64,000 nt of DNA from Mycolicibacterium komanii (GCF_001050035.1 NZ_CVTA01000011.1:372001-436000), one strand, 5' to 3'; positions 35,601 through 46,200 are shown, numbered from the stretch's first letter. Numbers and translations: made by a program. Notes: generated by a model from the sequence alone, not told the origin.

Positions 35601-38600
35601 CTCGCCGTCCCCGAGCCTCTTGTCGCAAACGGCAAGCCGGAAACGCTCGATGCGATCAGCGACCTGTTTCGCACCTTGCCCGAAAAGGTCGACCTGGCCC
35701 GTCCGCAGGCCGGCCATCCGTGGGGCTTCATCGACGTCCTGAACCCGCAATCACTTGAGCCGGCTGAAATCCACAGGGCTGCGAGAGATTTTGATAATGC
35801 TCTCGGCGAGCTACTCAGCCTTGGACTGGATATAGAACAGGTCGCACGCGCCGACGATCCCTTCGAGGTGTTCATATGGGCTGACCTCGCGACGACACCG
35901 CGTTACCCACTCTCCAATCTCGACGAACTCAATAGCGACGCTTGGAAGGCGGAACTAGCCGCTATCAGAGAGCGCACGAAAGAGATCGCGGCTTCGACAC
36001 CGTCTTGGATGACTACAGCAACCGCTGCGGCCGTGGATCTCGATGTTCGGGTGATTCATCAGGAAGCTGTAGATGTCGATAACTCTGGATTCTTCGGTCG
36101 GAAGAAAAGGCGCCGTGCGGTCCTTGACCGGTTGACCGGCGTCCTATCCGTCGATGAGAAGACGGTCAAACTCAAGTCACTGTCCACGCTCACGGGTGAG
36201 ATGTTGCAGTCGTTCGAGGCTGTGAGCGAAGTGCGTTCTCGCGTCGCCAAAATTCCATTGGACGTGATGCCGGCTTCCTGGAATCCGCTGATCGCTGAAG
36301 ACGCGGCAAAGCTTGCCGACAACTTGGACGTCATCGGATGGCTGGTCGCCACGCTGTGCGAGGAAAGCGACGACGCGTATGTCGTTGTGCTGCGGGAGTA
36401 CTACAGCGCGACACCCACCGAGACGCTAGCCGGACCGCTGGACCGCTTGGCCAAGACGTGGGAGCGCCTGACAAGGGTGATTGGAGTTGAGCGCTCGCAA
36501 CAACAAGCGTGGGCACAGCCAGACTCGTTCCTGGCTCGATGGTGGATGACGCGCGAAGCGCGGCGTCTGGAGTCGACTGCGACGATTGAGCGTTGGGTTG
36601 ATTTATTGCACCACATCGAGCCGCTGCGTCAGGTCGGAATGCTTGAAGCTCGTTCCGACATCCTGGCCGGCAAGGTGGTCGCCGAGGATGCGGCGTTGGC
36701 GTTCGATCGAGGGACAGCCCTCGCATCGATCGCGGAAAGATTGCAGGCGAGCGCGCTCAAGGATTTCGACGTCACAGCGCACAACAAGGCGATCAAGCGA
36801 TTCGCGGCAAGTACTCGCTCCCTTCGCGGCGAATTGTGTCGCGCCATCCCGGCGAAGCTGCTCGATAAGCGTCCGTTCGACGTTGATGCGGCGGGTGGCC
36901 AGATCGGTGGGCTGCGCCGTCAGCTGGACCGCAAGCGCGGCGGTATGGGCGTTCGCGCTCTCATGGAGAACTACGGCGACCTGATCACGCAGATCTTGCC
37001 ATGCACATTGATGAGCCCCGATTCGGTTGCTCGGTTCTTCCCGGCGCGGCCCGACCTTTTCGATATCGTGGTGTTCGACGAGGCGTCGCAGATCCGCGTT
37101 GCCGATGCTGTTGGAGCGATGGGCCGCGCCAAATCTGTTGTGGTGGTGGGTGATAGCAAGCAGATGCCGCCAACGAGTTTCGCCGAGGCCAGCGCGACGA
37201 TCGACGAGGACGAGGAGTACAACCAGGACGCCGTCCCGGATGAAGAGTCGATCTTGACGGAATGCGTGCAGGCGCGGGTTCCGCGTCAGTGGTTGTCGTG
37301 GCATTACCGCAGCCAGGACGAGGCGCTCATCACGTTCAGCAACTATCACTATTACGAAGGGCGTCTGGCGTCTTTCCCTGCACCGCTATCCGCATCCACC
37401 TCAGGGTTGTCCGGGCACGGAATCTCGTTGGTACGGGTCAACGGTCACTTCGAACGTAGCGGGCGGGGCAAGACACTCCGGACAAACCGTGTCGAAGCGG
37501 AACGGATCGTCGAGGAGATCAAGCAGCGATTCTGGGATTCGCCGGATAAGGCACCGTCCTTGGGGGTCATCACGTTCAACGCGCAACAGCGCGATCTGAT
37601 CGAGAACCTGTTGCGCGACGCCGACGACGATCGAATAGTGCAGGCTCTTGACGAACCGGATGGTTTGTTCGTCAAGAACCTCGAGAATGTGCAGGGCGAC
37701 GAGCGCGACACGATTCTGTTCTCGGTCGCCTTCAGCGCCAATGAGAAGGGCGTGGTGCCGTTGAACTTCGGTCCGCTCTCAAGACCTGGGGGAGAGCGAC
37801 GCCTAAACGTGGCTATCACGCGGGCGCGGCGAGAGGTCTTGCTGTATACGAGCTTTGACCCGTCCGAGTTGCGCGCCGAAGAGACAACACAGGTTGGTAC
37901 GAAGCATCTGAAGGCCTATTTGGAGATGGCGGCGCGCGGCGCCCAGAGCGTGACTGACGGAGGGCGAAGGCAACCAGTCATTGATCGTCATCGCGACGAT
38001 ATCGCCAATGCGCTCCGCGACGCCGGCTTGATGGTCCAGACGGACGTGGGGTTGTCCGACTTCCGGGTCGACCTTGTTATCTCTGCACCCGAGCAACCGG
38101 AGCAACCGCTCGTCGCGGTTCTGCTAGACGGCACGGACTGGTACGGGCGGCGGACGGTCGCGGATCGAGACGGCCTGCCGGTCGATGTTCTGGGCAACCT
38201 GATGAAATGGCCTGGTGTGGAACGGGTGTGGCTACCGGAGTGGCTGCACCACCGCGGGGAAACTATAGCTCGACTTCGGAACGCGGTGGAGGAGGCGAAG
38301 GAGAGGCTGGCGCGGCGCGAAACTGAGCCGGAGTGCGAGCCAGCTCCTCCGGAGGCGGCGCCACGACCGGTCATTGTCGCGCCCCCGACAAGATCAGTGA
38401 AGTTCAGATCTGCGCGTCCGCCCGCGGCCGGATCCAAACGTCATTCGATGATTCGAACTTTCCAGGAATGGCAGCCTCGGGTCGAAGGGGACGTTTCAAT
38501 CTTGAACCAACTGCCGGACTCCTGGGCTACCGCCGAGGTTCGGACCGTGGTACACGCTGCGATCGATGCTGAGGCGCCGATACACAAGGACAAACTCGCG

Positions 38601-39008
38601 AGAGTTGTCGCGGCCGCGTTCGGTCTGGGCCGAGTGAGCGAAGAACGCAAGCGAGCTATTCAACGCACCGTCCCCGCCGAATACCGGCGGGAAGCAGAAG
38701 TCGACTTCTATTGGCCGCGAGATGTGAACCCGGCGGACTGGCGGGCTGTCCGTTGCCCAGCTGGTGGTGAGAGCCGGCCGCTGGACGAAGTGAGCATCAT
38801 CGAGATCGGCAACGCAATGCTGGTGGTTGCCGAGCAGACGGGTGGCATCAGAGCTGATGAGTTGAAGCGTGAGGCGCTGACCTTATTCGGTGGCCGTCGA
38901 ATGACGCAGGCCGTCAGTGCACGACTGGGTCAGGCACTCGATCGCGCACTCGGTGCGGGTCTCTTGGTTAGGTCGGGCTCAGGAGTGATCACGATTGCCC
39001 ATCATTGA
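32619..39008 (+). CDS. HEPN / transglutaminase-like / DUF4011 SF1 helicase / Vsr-like nuclease / DUF3320 protein
   Basis: About 2129 residues from GTG 32619, chosen because GGGGAGGAG lies 7-8 bases upstream and the Swt1-type HEPN domain begins there. Order: HEPN (about 1-125) with R100-N-R-W-A-H105; a beta-rich region; a transglutaminase-like fold with Cys405 (GTCLDTT), His431 (KGHAFLGYW) and Glu467 (LVETTMV); DUF4011 (about 560-770, NALLDLSLRNKLINY); an SF1 Upf1-like helicase with Walker A GPPGTGKS (865-872), Walker B D1487-E1488 (VVFDEASQ), GDSKQMPP and NVAITRARRE; a Vsr/MTES_1575-type nuclease (about 1788-1880) with Asp1818 and Asp1837; and DUF3320 (about 1950-2095). DUF4011-helicase-nuclease proteins occur in known phage defence systems. 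Here it leads an eight-gene block. A translocating nuclease role is inferred. Confidence 0.88.
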   Translation: MDDRGYHATVGEVINILIGGLKPFVDRVMSAALPPGIEWTELLRRKDAVGGRRAGGDYRSGDLSLVLRAMTERLGDIGYPFSHHMSRQAQNYASELRDVRNRWAHNEHFSAAEAYRAIDTAELLLRAIGAQSEAAHVAQLKSRVTSRPSSKHSAEPEQIDTPAVEELRLPPPPKPTLSPQTAPAAAPRIEIHAVTDLSYPMAHCRIPVIDHITVESKGPDLHGAVVQVDVVSAQGSHGGPQEVFLDLAANKPTILRDVDLKLDPAAMLQVSDQCPGSLRVVLRNAADDVLAEASKDVNILASNQWKATPLQLALEMLAAHVQPNSVAVNALMRDVSDRLQALTGNSAIDGYQSESPERVDAIAQAVFEAMRGRDIRYAEPPASWGDDGQKTRTPADVLEGRLGTCLDTTLTMAAALEQAGINSTIWVLKGHAFLGYWRHDAALSAVSSTEVVDVVNQVDLGNIRLVETTMVTQSADATFADATSAPRVRYLANDLSEILGVTDVRQARLARIYPLPSRATDASGNVVVTHYEPGVGPTIEPYMAPQGTERSGAGEVVPARVRQWKNALLDLSLRNKLINYTERAGYRIEVPGPALCRFEDDVNAGATIHLLASDAVKSVDRARGIRYGRDLPERDRELLLADKRSVHIDITEAAYQGKLRYLAYKAKTIVQETGSNNLYLAFGMLSWRFSDRDLRSPLILVPVTLSTANRGQHYVLTIDEAGVSTPNYCLVEKLRVAFGLEITGLANPTEDASGIDLAQAFNSVRKAVADAGLSFRVEETVHLSVLQFAKFPLWKDLDESWNELSHNSLVTHLITSPNEKFTDPVSESPAVDLDALGASVPVPADSSQLNAVAEAVAGRTFVLEGPPGTGKSQTITNLLAHAMESGRRVLFVAEKRAALDVVKKRLEAVGLGDLSLDLHDKSARPVAVRQQIKQALELRVSHDSGALRTNHQAAESSRGSLARYAERLHEANAAGLSLYTARSSELAADQDVAPLAVPEPLVANGKPETLDAISDLFRTLPEKVDLARPQAGHPWGFIDVLNPQSLEPAEIHRAARDFDNALGELLSLGLDIEQVARADDPFEVFIWADLATTPRYPLSNLDELNSDAWKAELAAIRERTKEIAASTPSWMTTATAAAVDLDVRVIHQEAVDVDNSGFFGRKKRRRAVLDRLTGVLSVDEKTVKLKSLSTLTGEMLQSFEAVSEVRSRVAKIPLDVMPASWNPLIAEDAAKLADNLDVIGWLVATLCEESDDAYVVVLREYYSATPTETLAGPLDRLAKTWERLTRVIGVERSQQQAWAQPDSFLARWWMTREARRLESTATIERWVDLLHHIEPLRQVGMLEARSDILAGKVVAEDAALAFDRGTALASIAERLQASALKDFDVTAHNKAIKRFAASTRSLRGELCRAIPAKLLDKRPFDVDAAGGQIGGLRRQLDRKRGGMGVRALMENYGDLITQILPCTLMSPDSVARFFPARPDLFDIVVFDEASQIRVADAVGAMGRAKSVVVVGDSKQMPPTSFAEASATIDEDEEYNQDAVPDEESILTECVQARVPRQWLSWHYRSQDEALITFSNYHYYEGRLASFPAPLSASTSGLSGHGISLVRVNGHFERSGRGKTLRTNRVEAERIVEEIKQRFWDSPDKAPSLGVITFNAQQRDLIENLLRDADDDRIVQALDEPDGLFVKNLENVQGDERDTILFSVAFSANEKGVVPLNFGPLSRPGGERRLNVAITRARREVLLYTSFDPSELRAEETTQVGTKHLKAYLEMAARGAQSVTDGGRRQPVIDRHRDDIANALRDAGLMVQTDVGLSDFRVDLVISAPEQPEQPLVAVLLDGTDWYGRRTVADRDGLPVDVLGNLMKWPGVERVWLPEWLHHRGETIARLRNAVEEAKERLARRETEPECEPAPPEAAPRPVIVAPPTRSVKFRSARPPAAGSKRHSMIRTFQEWQPRVEGDVSILNQLPDSWATAEVRTVVHAAIDAEAPIHKDKLARVVAAAFGLGRVSEERKRAIQRTVPAEYRREAEVDFYWPRDVNPADWRAVRCPAGGESRPLDEVSIIEIGNAMLVVAEQTGGIRADELKREALTLFGGRRMTQAVSARLGQALDRALGAGLLVRSGSGVITIAHH

Positions 39009-39043
39009 AATTGGCGAAAGTCCAAACAATCTGCGGAGGTGCT

Positions 39044-39874
39044 GTGACGAAGACGATTGTTGATGTCCCGGTCCAAGTAAACGAACCGTCACTCTTGATA
39101 CGGGGATGGCGGGCCATCGAAGCCCGCGCAAGGGTTACATCTGATATGTGGCATACCTTGTCGCTGTCGACGACATTTGAGTTCTCTGAACGAGAGTGGT
39201 CCGCGCGCTACACAGATTCTGACCGGTTAGCTCCAGTAGTTCTCGAGATAAGCAACCCAAGGCTTGGGGAAACACGATACGTCAATCTCTACCTGCCGAA
39301 TCCGAAAGATACGCGTGCAGGGAAAGTCAGGTCATCGATATCTGACACGATTGGCTACGACATTCCTGACTTCCGCGCACTCGATCTACAACTGAAACTC
39401 ACATGTTTTGATGACGTAGATGTGAGTGGCCAGATCGCACCGTTGCCTAAGCTTGTTCGTACTCTCGCGGCGGACTTTGAAGAGAGCTCCATGCTATTGG
39501 ATGCTTTTGACATTGAACTCGACGTGGATGCTTACATTGGCGGCAGCGATGAGATCAACGAGGCAGTCGTTTGCATTCGGGGACAACTGACTCCGGCTTC
39601 GTACGGAAAGCTCGTCGAGGTGACTCACCGCCGCGACGAGTGGCGGGACGAGGGTGAATTCGATATCCCGCTGCCCAACGTCGAAGTCGATATCCTCGAC
39701 GACACAGACTTCCTGTTGACCAAACTCGATGCCTATCACCTCATGAGGCTCGAGGGAACTTCAGACGGCGCCGTTCCAGATAGACCGGCTGAGTGGCTCG
39801 ATTACCTAACGATAGGGGTCGACGAGCTGGCGGGCGAGCCTACCAAAGTGGTTGTGCGGTTGGTGGACCAGTGA
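39044..39874 (+). CDS. Unrecognised defence-block protein, 276 aa
   Basis: I do not recognise a family. The GTG at 39044 has GCGGAGG just upstream; a TTG at 39005 overlapping the upstream stop would give 289 residues. The protein is acidic and predicted beta-rich, with no membrane segment, signal peptide or nucleotide-binding motif: examples are LSLSTTFEFSEREWSARYTD, YVNLYLPNPKD and FDIPLPNVEVDILDDTDFLL. Such features suggest an adaptor or structural subunit. Its stop overlaps the ATG of the next gene by one base (TGATG), so the two are coupled. Codon use is AT-richer than in the chromosomal genes to the left. Confidence 0.8.
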   Translation: MTKTIVDVPVQVNEPSLLIRGWRAIEARARVTSDMWHTLSLSTTFEFSEREWSARYTDSDRLAPVVLEISNPRLGETRYVNLYLPNPKDTRAGKVRSSISDTIGYDIPDFRALDLQLKLTCFDDVDVSGQIAPLPKLVRTLAADFEESSMLLDAFDIELDVDAYIGGSDEINEAVVCIRGQLTPASYGKLVEVTHRRDEWRDEGEFDIPLPNVEVDILDDTDFLLTKLDAYHLMRLEGTSDGAVPDRPAEWLDYLTIGVDELAGEPTKVVVRLVDQ

Positions 39875-42800
39875 TGTCCGCAGATGATCCCGCTTCCAAG
39901 CGAAAAGTGACGTACCAAGAACTGCTCGAGATTCGTGAGAGACAGTGGCGCCCGCGCGCGGAAGCGGTCTCACTCGCGGCAGAGACGCTTGATTCGATCC
40001 CCGTCCATCGACGTGAACAAGCGCTGGAAGCCTTCGGCCGCTTACAAGACAGGTTTGGCCCCGGAAGTGCCCGGGAGAGATTGCTGAGACGTTATCCCGC
40101 GGTGCACGTTCTCGCAACGGCTGGCTTTGCCGCCGAGCACTACGAGCGTGGCACCTTCTGGCCGAAGCTGATCGCGGTACTGGATATCGCGCCCGATCCG
40201 GCATTTCAATCAGCATGGGGAGACGCCTTTCTCGACAACCTTCGAACGCTCGGTTTACCTACCTTTGAGAAGGATGATGATGCAGGGTCAAGATATGTGG
40301 GACGCATCTTGCTCCACGCCGGCATCCCGACATACTGCCTAGCAGACTTTTTCCGCATCCTGTCGTGGAAACGCAGTCATACTCCAGGCCTGACACCGGA
40401 GGAGTTCGTTTCCTGGGCGGCTGCGAAGGCTGCCGGCCCTGGCTTCCAAAGCCTGGATATGCCGGTGCAGAGGTTCGTGCGTTACGGCGACGAATTCGCC
40501 GTCGATGTCGCGGATCGCGCTTTCGAACTTCTCGATGCCGTTGCCGCTGGAGGTCCTCATGACGAGGTCCTACTGCCGCAACGATTCTGGACTGTGGCGC
40601 AAGAACTAGTCGACAGAAGCGGAATCGAACGGCCAGCGGACCACCGGCCGTCGGACACCGCCAAGATTGATATTCGTCCGCGTTTAGTGCTGGACCCCTT
40701 CGGCCTCGGCTTATTGTTGAGATTGCCGCCAGTAGGGGATGCGCCGGACGGAAGAGCGGTCTGGGTCGTCAACCTCGATGATGACGTGCAGCGAGTCGCC
40801 ACGGAGTCGTTATGGCCGGGCTCTACTGAACCGGCACCACAAACCGACGTAGCGATCACCAAGCCGGTCCGCATGGCTTCAGTTGCTCTAGCGGGAAGCG
40901 AGCATCTGCAACTGCCTGTGCTGGTCGTGAACGACGAAGATCCACTCTTGGTGTTTGGCGAGGATGGCGAGCTACTTCCCAACGGATTGCCACTGCCAGC
41001 AACCAAATTGTGGTTGTTATTTCCGGGTGAGCCTGAGTCTCTTCAAGTGATGGGGACGATTCCAGTTCTGGCCGAAAGCCCCCTGCCGCCCCGCTGGTCC
41101 GGTTTCTCCCTAGTGCAAGTAGATCTATCGGGCATCACAGCAGTCTCGGTCGGGGGAAGCACCCGTACCGTACGGAAGTTTGAATCGGCACGAGTGGAGA
41201 CAGCCCTCCCTGTCAGGGGTCTTCGTACGACAAGCGGTCTGCCAGTCGTCGCTCAGTTGCCTCGCCTCTCCATTCCGAGCAGCATGGCCAATTCTGTTTG
41301 GGATGTCACGTTGCATGACAGCGCAGGAGAGGTGATCGCGCGTACGCGACTTACCGGCACTGAAGATCCGAATAAGATCTGGGACGAAGTACCTCGGCCT
41401 GTAGTAGGCACATTCGCGGTCCGCATTCGCGGGCCTTGGGGCCGCGGAGCAACCAGATCTTTCACTGTGGTCGAGGGTGTTTCGGTTTCGTTCGCACCGG
41501 CATGGCGCCGATTCGTATCCGGCGGTCTACAACCGTGCATCGCTCAGGTGCGAGCAGCAGACGGAATTAATCTGTCACGTAGGCAGCTGGAATTCAGCCA
41601 ACGTGACCGTGAGCAGACGCTTCGCGTTGGGCTAGACTCGAAATTCCGGTCCTTGGTGGTCTCGCCGCCGCACATGACGGTCGCTTACCAAACCGATGCT
41701 TTCACCATCAACCCGTCGGTGAGACCTCTGACGTTAATGCGCGAGGATCTCTGCGATAGTCCAGGCGAACTGATCTTGGACATCGGCGCATCAGCTCAGC
41801 CGGTATTGCATTTGATTGCCGGTGGCCGAACACTTCAGACGCTTCAGGCTCGCTCAGCGCGAGCAGGCGTATACCACTTCAACCTCGCCGGAATCGTCGA
41901 TACGCTCCGAGATCAACCGCAAGCCAGCCTTGCGTTGAGCGATGACGGTGAACTCGTCGTTGCTACCGTTCGACCACGAGCACTGTTTGGCAGTATCGAG
42001 CTTGATTCTAGAGAGTTGAAGTTCACAGACTGCATAAACGTCGACGGCTTGACTGCGTATGTCTTCCCTACTCGAGCGCCATGGATCGAGCCGGCGTCTC
42101 TACCCATCGCCGATGGAAAGGCATCTTTGCCCGACTGGCTGATCGATGCCGGTCCCATGCGAGTGGTGGTCCGAATCGAGGATCCATGGGTTCCGCTGCC
42201 CATGCCAGAATGGCCACAGCCCGGCACCTCAACATTCGTAGACGCAGACGGATGGGTCATTGGAAATGATCAGGAAGAAACCGCCGTCTCGATGTTCTTA
42301 GCTGGAATCTCACAACTGCCGGAACGCATTACAGATTTTGTGAGGTTGTGGACTGCTAGGTCCCACCTGTCCGCGCTAGGCCTCGGCTCTCGCGTCGAAG
42401 AGGTATCGAAAGCGATTGATGCAGCGGTGTACGCAGAACCCGCAGCTGCGCTGGGCGCTCTGACCAATGCCGAGGTGAGTGGCGACTCCATCCCATGTCT
42501 GATGATTCGCACTGGTCTAGCGTGGGCGAACCTAGCTGATGCGCATGAAAACGCCGCTCCGCCATGGACGATGCGAGGTGCAATACCTGCCGCTCTACTT
42601 TCTGCCGCTGACTCGGTCTGGTCCGACCAGGAGATCGAAGCTGCGATCAGCATCTGTGGTGAGTCTGTAACCGGACTCCTAGACGGATGCGATCCACACC
42701 CCGCCGCCGGACGGATGGACGAGTCAGCGGACCTGTTGGATCAGGAGCCGAGTCTCCGCGAGCAGTACATCAAGCAAGCGAGCCTCATCCCAAATGGGTT

Positions 42801-43206
42801 ACTCTCCGCGGAATCTCGGGTCCTCGCTGCGATGGAACTGGTGGAGAAGCGGCGGCATCCATCGTTGGAATGGTTGATGAAGCATGCCCATAGTGTGCTC
42901 CGTGAAGGCGAGAGGTTAATCCGCATCATTGGAGATCCCGCGACACAGGCTGCGTTTGATGCCCGGCGCCATCATGCGCGGTCCGGCGGCTGGCACGTCG
43001 TTCCCGCCATCTCGATGGCATTGGCTCTAGGCGCGCGTCACGCATCACGAGGTCATGTTGAAGCTTCGAGGTGGATGATTCGTGAGCAACGGCCCTGGGC
43101 GGACCTCGCGGCCGTGGTCCCGCAACTCGTCACGATCGATCTGATTATCGCTGAACTCGTCGTGGGCCGACGGGCTGGTAAAGAAGAAGAGATGGAATCG
43201 GCATGA
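39874..43206 (+). CDS. Unrecognised large defence-block protein, 1110 aa (possible DruH-like)
   Basis: 1110 residues from the ATG at 39874. The N-terminal 250 residues are helical with conserved-looking motifs (YERGTFWPKLIAVLD, RYVGRILLHAGIPTYCLADFF, RFVRYGDEFAVDVADRAFEL). The middle (about 300-800) is rich in beta strands like stacked Ig-type domains (VDLSGITAVSVGGSTRTV, TFAVRIRGPWGRGATRSF). The C-terminal 300 residues are helical. No nuclease, helicase or ATPase motif was found. A large unknown protein just upstream of a DUF1998 helicase recalls the DruH-DruE pair of Druantia type III, but this is positional reasoning only. Its stop overlaps the next ATG by 4 bases. Confidence 0.82.
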   Translation: MSADDPASKRKVTYQELLEIRERQWRPRAEAVSLAAETLDSIPVHRREQALEAFGRLQDRFGPGSARERLLRRYPAVHVLATAGFAAEHYERGTFWPKLIAVLDIAPDPAFQSAWGDAFLDNLRTLGLPTFEKDDDAGSRYVGRILLHAGIPTYCLADFFRILSWKRSHTPGLTPEEFVSWAAAKAAGPGFQSLDMPVQRFVRYGDEFAVDVADRAFELLDAVAAGGPHDEVLLPQRFWTVAQELVDRSGIERPADHRPSDTAKIDIRPRLVLDPFGLGLLLRLPPVGDAPDGRAVWVVNLDDDVQRVATESLWPGSTEPAPQTDVAITKPVRMASVALAGSEHLQLPVLVVNDEDPLLVFGEDGELLPNGLPLPATKLWLLFPGEPESLQVMGTIPVLAESPLPPRWSGFSLVQVDLSGITAVSVGGSTRTVRKFESARVETALPVRGLRTTSGLPVVAQLPRLSIPSSMANSVWDVTLHDSAGEVIARTRLTGTEDPNKIWDEVPRPVVGTFAVRIRGPWGRGATRSFTVVEGVSVSFAPAWRRFVSGGLQPCIAQVRAADGINLSRRQLEFSQRDREQTLRVGLDSKFRSLVVSPPHMTVAYQTDAFTINPSVRPLTLMREDLCDSPGELILDIGASAQPVLHLIAGGRTLQTLQARSARAGVYHFNLAGIVDTLRDQPQASLALSDDGELVVATVRPRALFGSIELDSRELKFTDCINVDGLTAYVFPTRAPWIEPASLPIADGKASLPDWLIDAGPMRVVVRIEDPWVPLPMPEWPQPGTSTFVDADGWVIGNDQEETAVSMFLAGISQLPERITDFVRLWTARSHLSALGLGSRVEEVSKAIDAAVYAEPAAALGALTNAEVSGDSIPCLMIRTGLAWANLADAHENAAPPWTMRGAIPAALLSAADSVWSDQEIEAAISICGESVTGLLDGCDPHPAAGRMDESADLLDQEPSLREQYIKQASLIPNGLLSAESRVLAAMELVEKRRHPSLEWLMKHAHSVLREGERLIRIIGDPATQAAFDARRHHARSGGWHVVPAISMALALGARHASRGHVEASRWMIREQRPWADLAAVVPQLVTIDLIIAELVVGRRAGKEEEMESA

Positions 43207-46200
43207 CCCTAAGCATCGACGCTGTTTCAACCTCAGAGGAGATTAAGGCGACTTATCGCCGCTATTTATCGTCCTTATTGGCTGTACGCGACCCGAAAAT
43301 TGATGCTGCACTTAGGGAAGCGATCGACGGCACGGATATGCTAGATAAAGGTCCCTACCTCGAAGCGACGCCGCCATACGCCCCTGGTAAATCATTGCGC
43401 GAACTCATCGCGGAGGGCGTTATCGCTGACAGCTTCGGCGGCCTCGAGAGCGATGCGCTACCCCTCAATCGACCGCTCTATGTGCACCAAGAGCATTCGA
43501 TCAGGAAGGCGGCGGCCGGACGGAATTTCGTGGTGGCCAGCGGAACTGGATCGGGTAAGACGGAATCCTTCCTGATACCGATTCTCGACAGTCTCACCCG
43601 CGAGCGTGAGAGTGGAAACCTCGGGCCCGGCGTACGGGCACTCCTGTTGTACCCCATGAATGCCTTGGCTAATGACCAAATCAAGAGACTGCGACACCTG
43701 CTAGCGAGTTACCCAGATATCACCTTCGGGCGCTACACCGGCGAGACGGAGTCGGATCCGCTTAAAGCCCGAGAAGCGTTTGCAGATCTGAATATTGGCG
43801 AACCATTGCTGCCTAATGAGATTTTGAGTCGGCAAGAGATGCGAGAGCGTCCGCCGCACCTGTTATTGACGAACTATGCGATGCTTGAGTACTTATTGCT
43901 TCGGCCGCTTGACATGGATCTGTTTGCCACCGGAGCAGAATCAAAATGGCGTTTCATTGTCGTTGATGAAGCGCACGTTTACGACGGAACACAGGGCGCC
44001 GAGATTGCAATGTTGTTGAGGCGCGTACGCGATCGCGTAGCGCCGCACCACGCAATCCAATGCATCGCGACTTCCGCAACAGTCGGTGGCGACAGCGACC
44101 CCGGCGCCGTAACTCGATTCGCATCGAACCTTTTCGGCCAACCCTTTGAATGGGCTCAAGACGACCCGGCGCGTCAGGACGTTGTCATGGCGCAGCGTGT
44201 CGAAGCCCCGCCAGGCCCATACTGGGGGCCGTTGTCCGGAAGCGAGTACGAAAAGCTGGCCACTGCATTCGAGCCCAATTCCGCAGTGCTCGAGGCCGCG
44301 CTCAAGCTAGGTTGGCCGGGCGCGAGTGAGGAAGGGATGACGGCAGCGACGGCTCTGTCGCATGAGAAATCACTATCCGTAATGCGTTCGATGCTCGCAA
44401 AGGGACCTCAGACGTTTACGGCTGTTGCGTCGGCGACGTTCGGAAACACAGCCGACGGAGCGGCTGGCCTTGCCGCAATGGTGGATCTCGCAAGCTCATT
44501 GAGGGAACCGGACGGAACAACACCGCTGTCGGCTCGTTACCACCTGTTCCTGCGAGCAACCGAAGGCGCATTCACATGCCTATCGCCGCAGGGTCCGCAT
44601 GTTCATTTGGCTCGGCATGAAGTATGCCCGGATTGCGACGCACCGGTATTCGAGATCGGCTCGTGCAAACGTTGTGGAGCTGTCCACGTGTACGGCACGC
44701 CAACGGCGGAAGGCGGGTGCGTGCGCCTGAGGCCGCGCAAGGCTGGTAGCAAAGGAATTTGGCTTGTCCTGGGTAACCACGATGGGCTTGATGACGAAGA
44801 TGAAGCGGCCGTGGTTGACGATGGGGCCGAAGTATCGGGCGATGAAGCGAAGCTGTGCACAAAATGTGGCGCCCTCGCACAGGCGGGCGAGCAGTCTTGC
44901 GGCACCTGCAGTGCCTCTGACCTGCGCCCCGTCCGCAAACTCAAGCAACGGGGCGAGGAAATCGCGGGATGCCTTGTTTGTGGTGCGCGAGGAGCAGCGA
45001 CAGTTCGCATGTTCGAGACCGGCTCTGATGCCAGTGGTGCCGTCATCACCACTGCCCTATACCAAAATCTTCCTGTTGCGGATGATCCACACGGAGCGAT
45101 GTCGCCCGGCGAAGGGCGGAAGCTATTGGCTTTCAGCGATAGTCGACAATCGGCCGCATACTTTGCGCCGTACCTCGAAGATTCCTACGCAAAGCTGCAA
45201 CGCCGCCGTCTGATATCGCAGGGCATGCTGGCAGCGCACGCCGACGAAGAGGCAGTAGCGGTCGAGGACGTGGTATTCAAGACACGTGCGAAGGCCGCGG
45301 CCGTCAAACACTTTCCGAGCCGGATGACCGCACAGCAGTCGGCCCGAATCGTCGCACCATGGGTGATGGCTGAGGTTCTAGCCACCGACGACCGTCAGTC
45401 ATTGGAGGGCCTCGGACTCATCAGCGTTGAGCTCTACCGCGATCCGACCTGGCGCGCGCCAGCGCCGCTTCTGCAACTCGGCCTCACAGAAGACGAGGCA
45501 TGGGCCTTCCTTCAGGAACTGGTACGAACGCTCCGGCAACAGGGGGCGGTGACGATGCCGGAGGACGTACCGCCAAATGATGAGATTTTCGCGCCCCGGC
45601 TTGGTCCTATCCGAGCACGCCTGTCAGGACCGGAAGCGATTCGCAAGGTTCTGTCCTGGTTGCCAGGCCGGGGGACAAACCGTCGAGTCGATTACACCCG
45701 CAGAATAGTTGCTGCCCTCGGTCGGGAAGCGGACGCGGAGACAATGTTGAAGGGTGTCTGGGAGTTTCTAACCCGAACGGAGACTCCGGTGGATTGGCTG
45801 ACTAGCACCGCTGAGTCTGGTCTAGGTCGGGTCTATCAGATCGATCATGAGTGTTTGCGGCTGAAATGGGTGAACGCCGAAGCGTCGGTTTATCAGTGCA
45901 GGATTTGCCGGCGCGTGACGTCGTTTTCCGTGCGTGGAGTCTGTCCTGCGCTGGGATGCGAAGGTTCGTTACAGGAATTCGTTCCGCCACTAGAAGGTGA
46001 CCGCGACCACTACCGGACGTTGTATCGGTCGATGAATGCTGTCCCAATGGCGGCGAAAGAGCACACGGCTCAATGGGTTAACACTGAAGCAGCATCGATC
46101 CAACATCAATTCGTACGCGGCGAGATCAACGCACTTTCCTGTTCAACCACGTTCGAACTTGGCGTCGATGTCGGTGAACTGCAGGCTGTAATGCTGCGGA

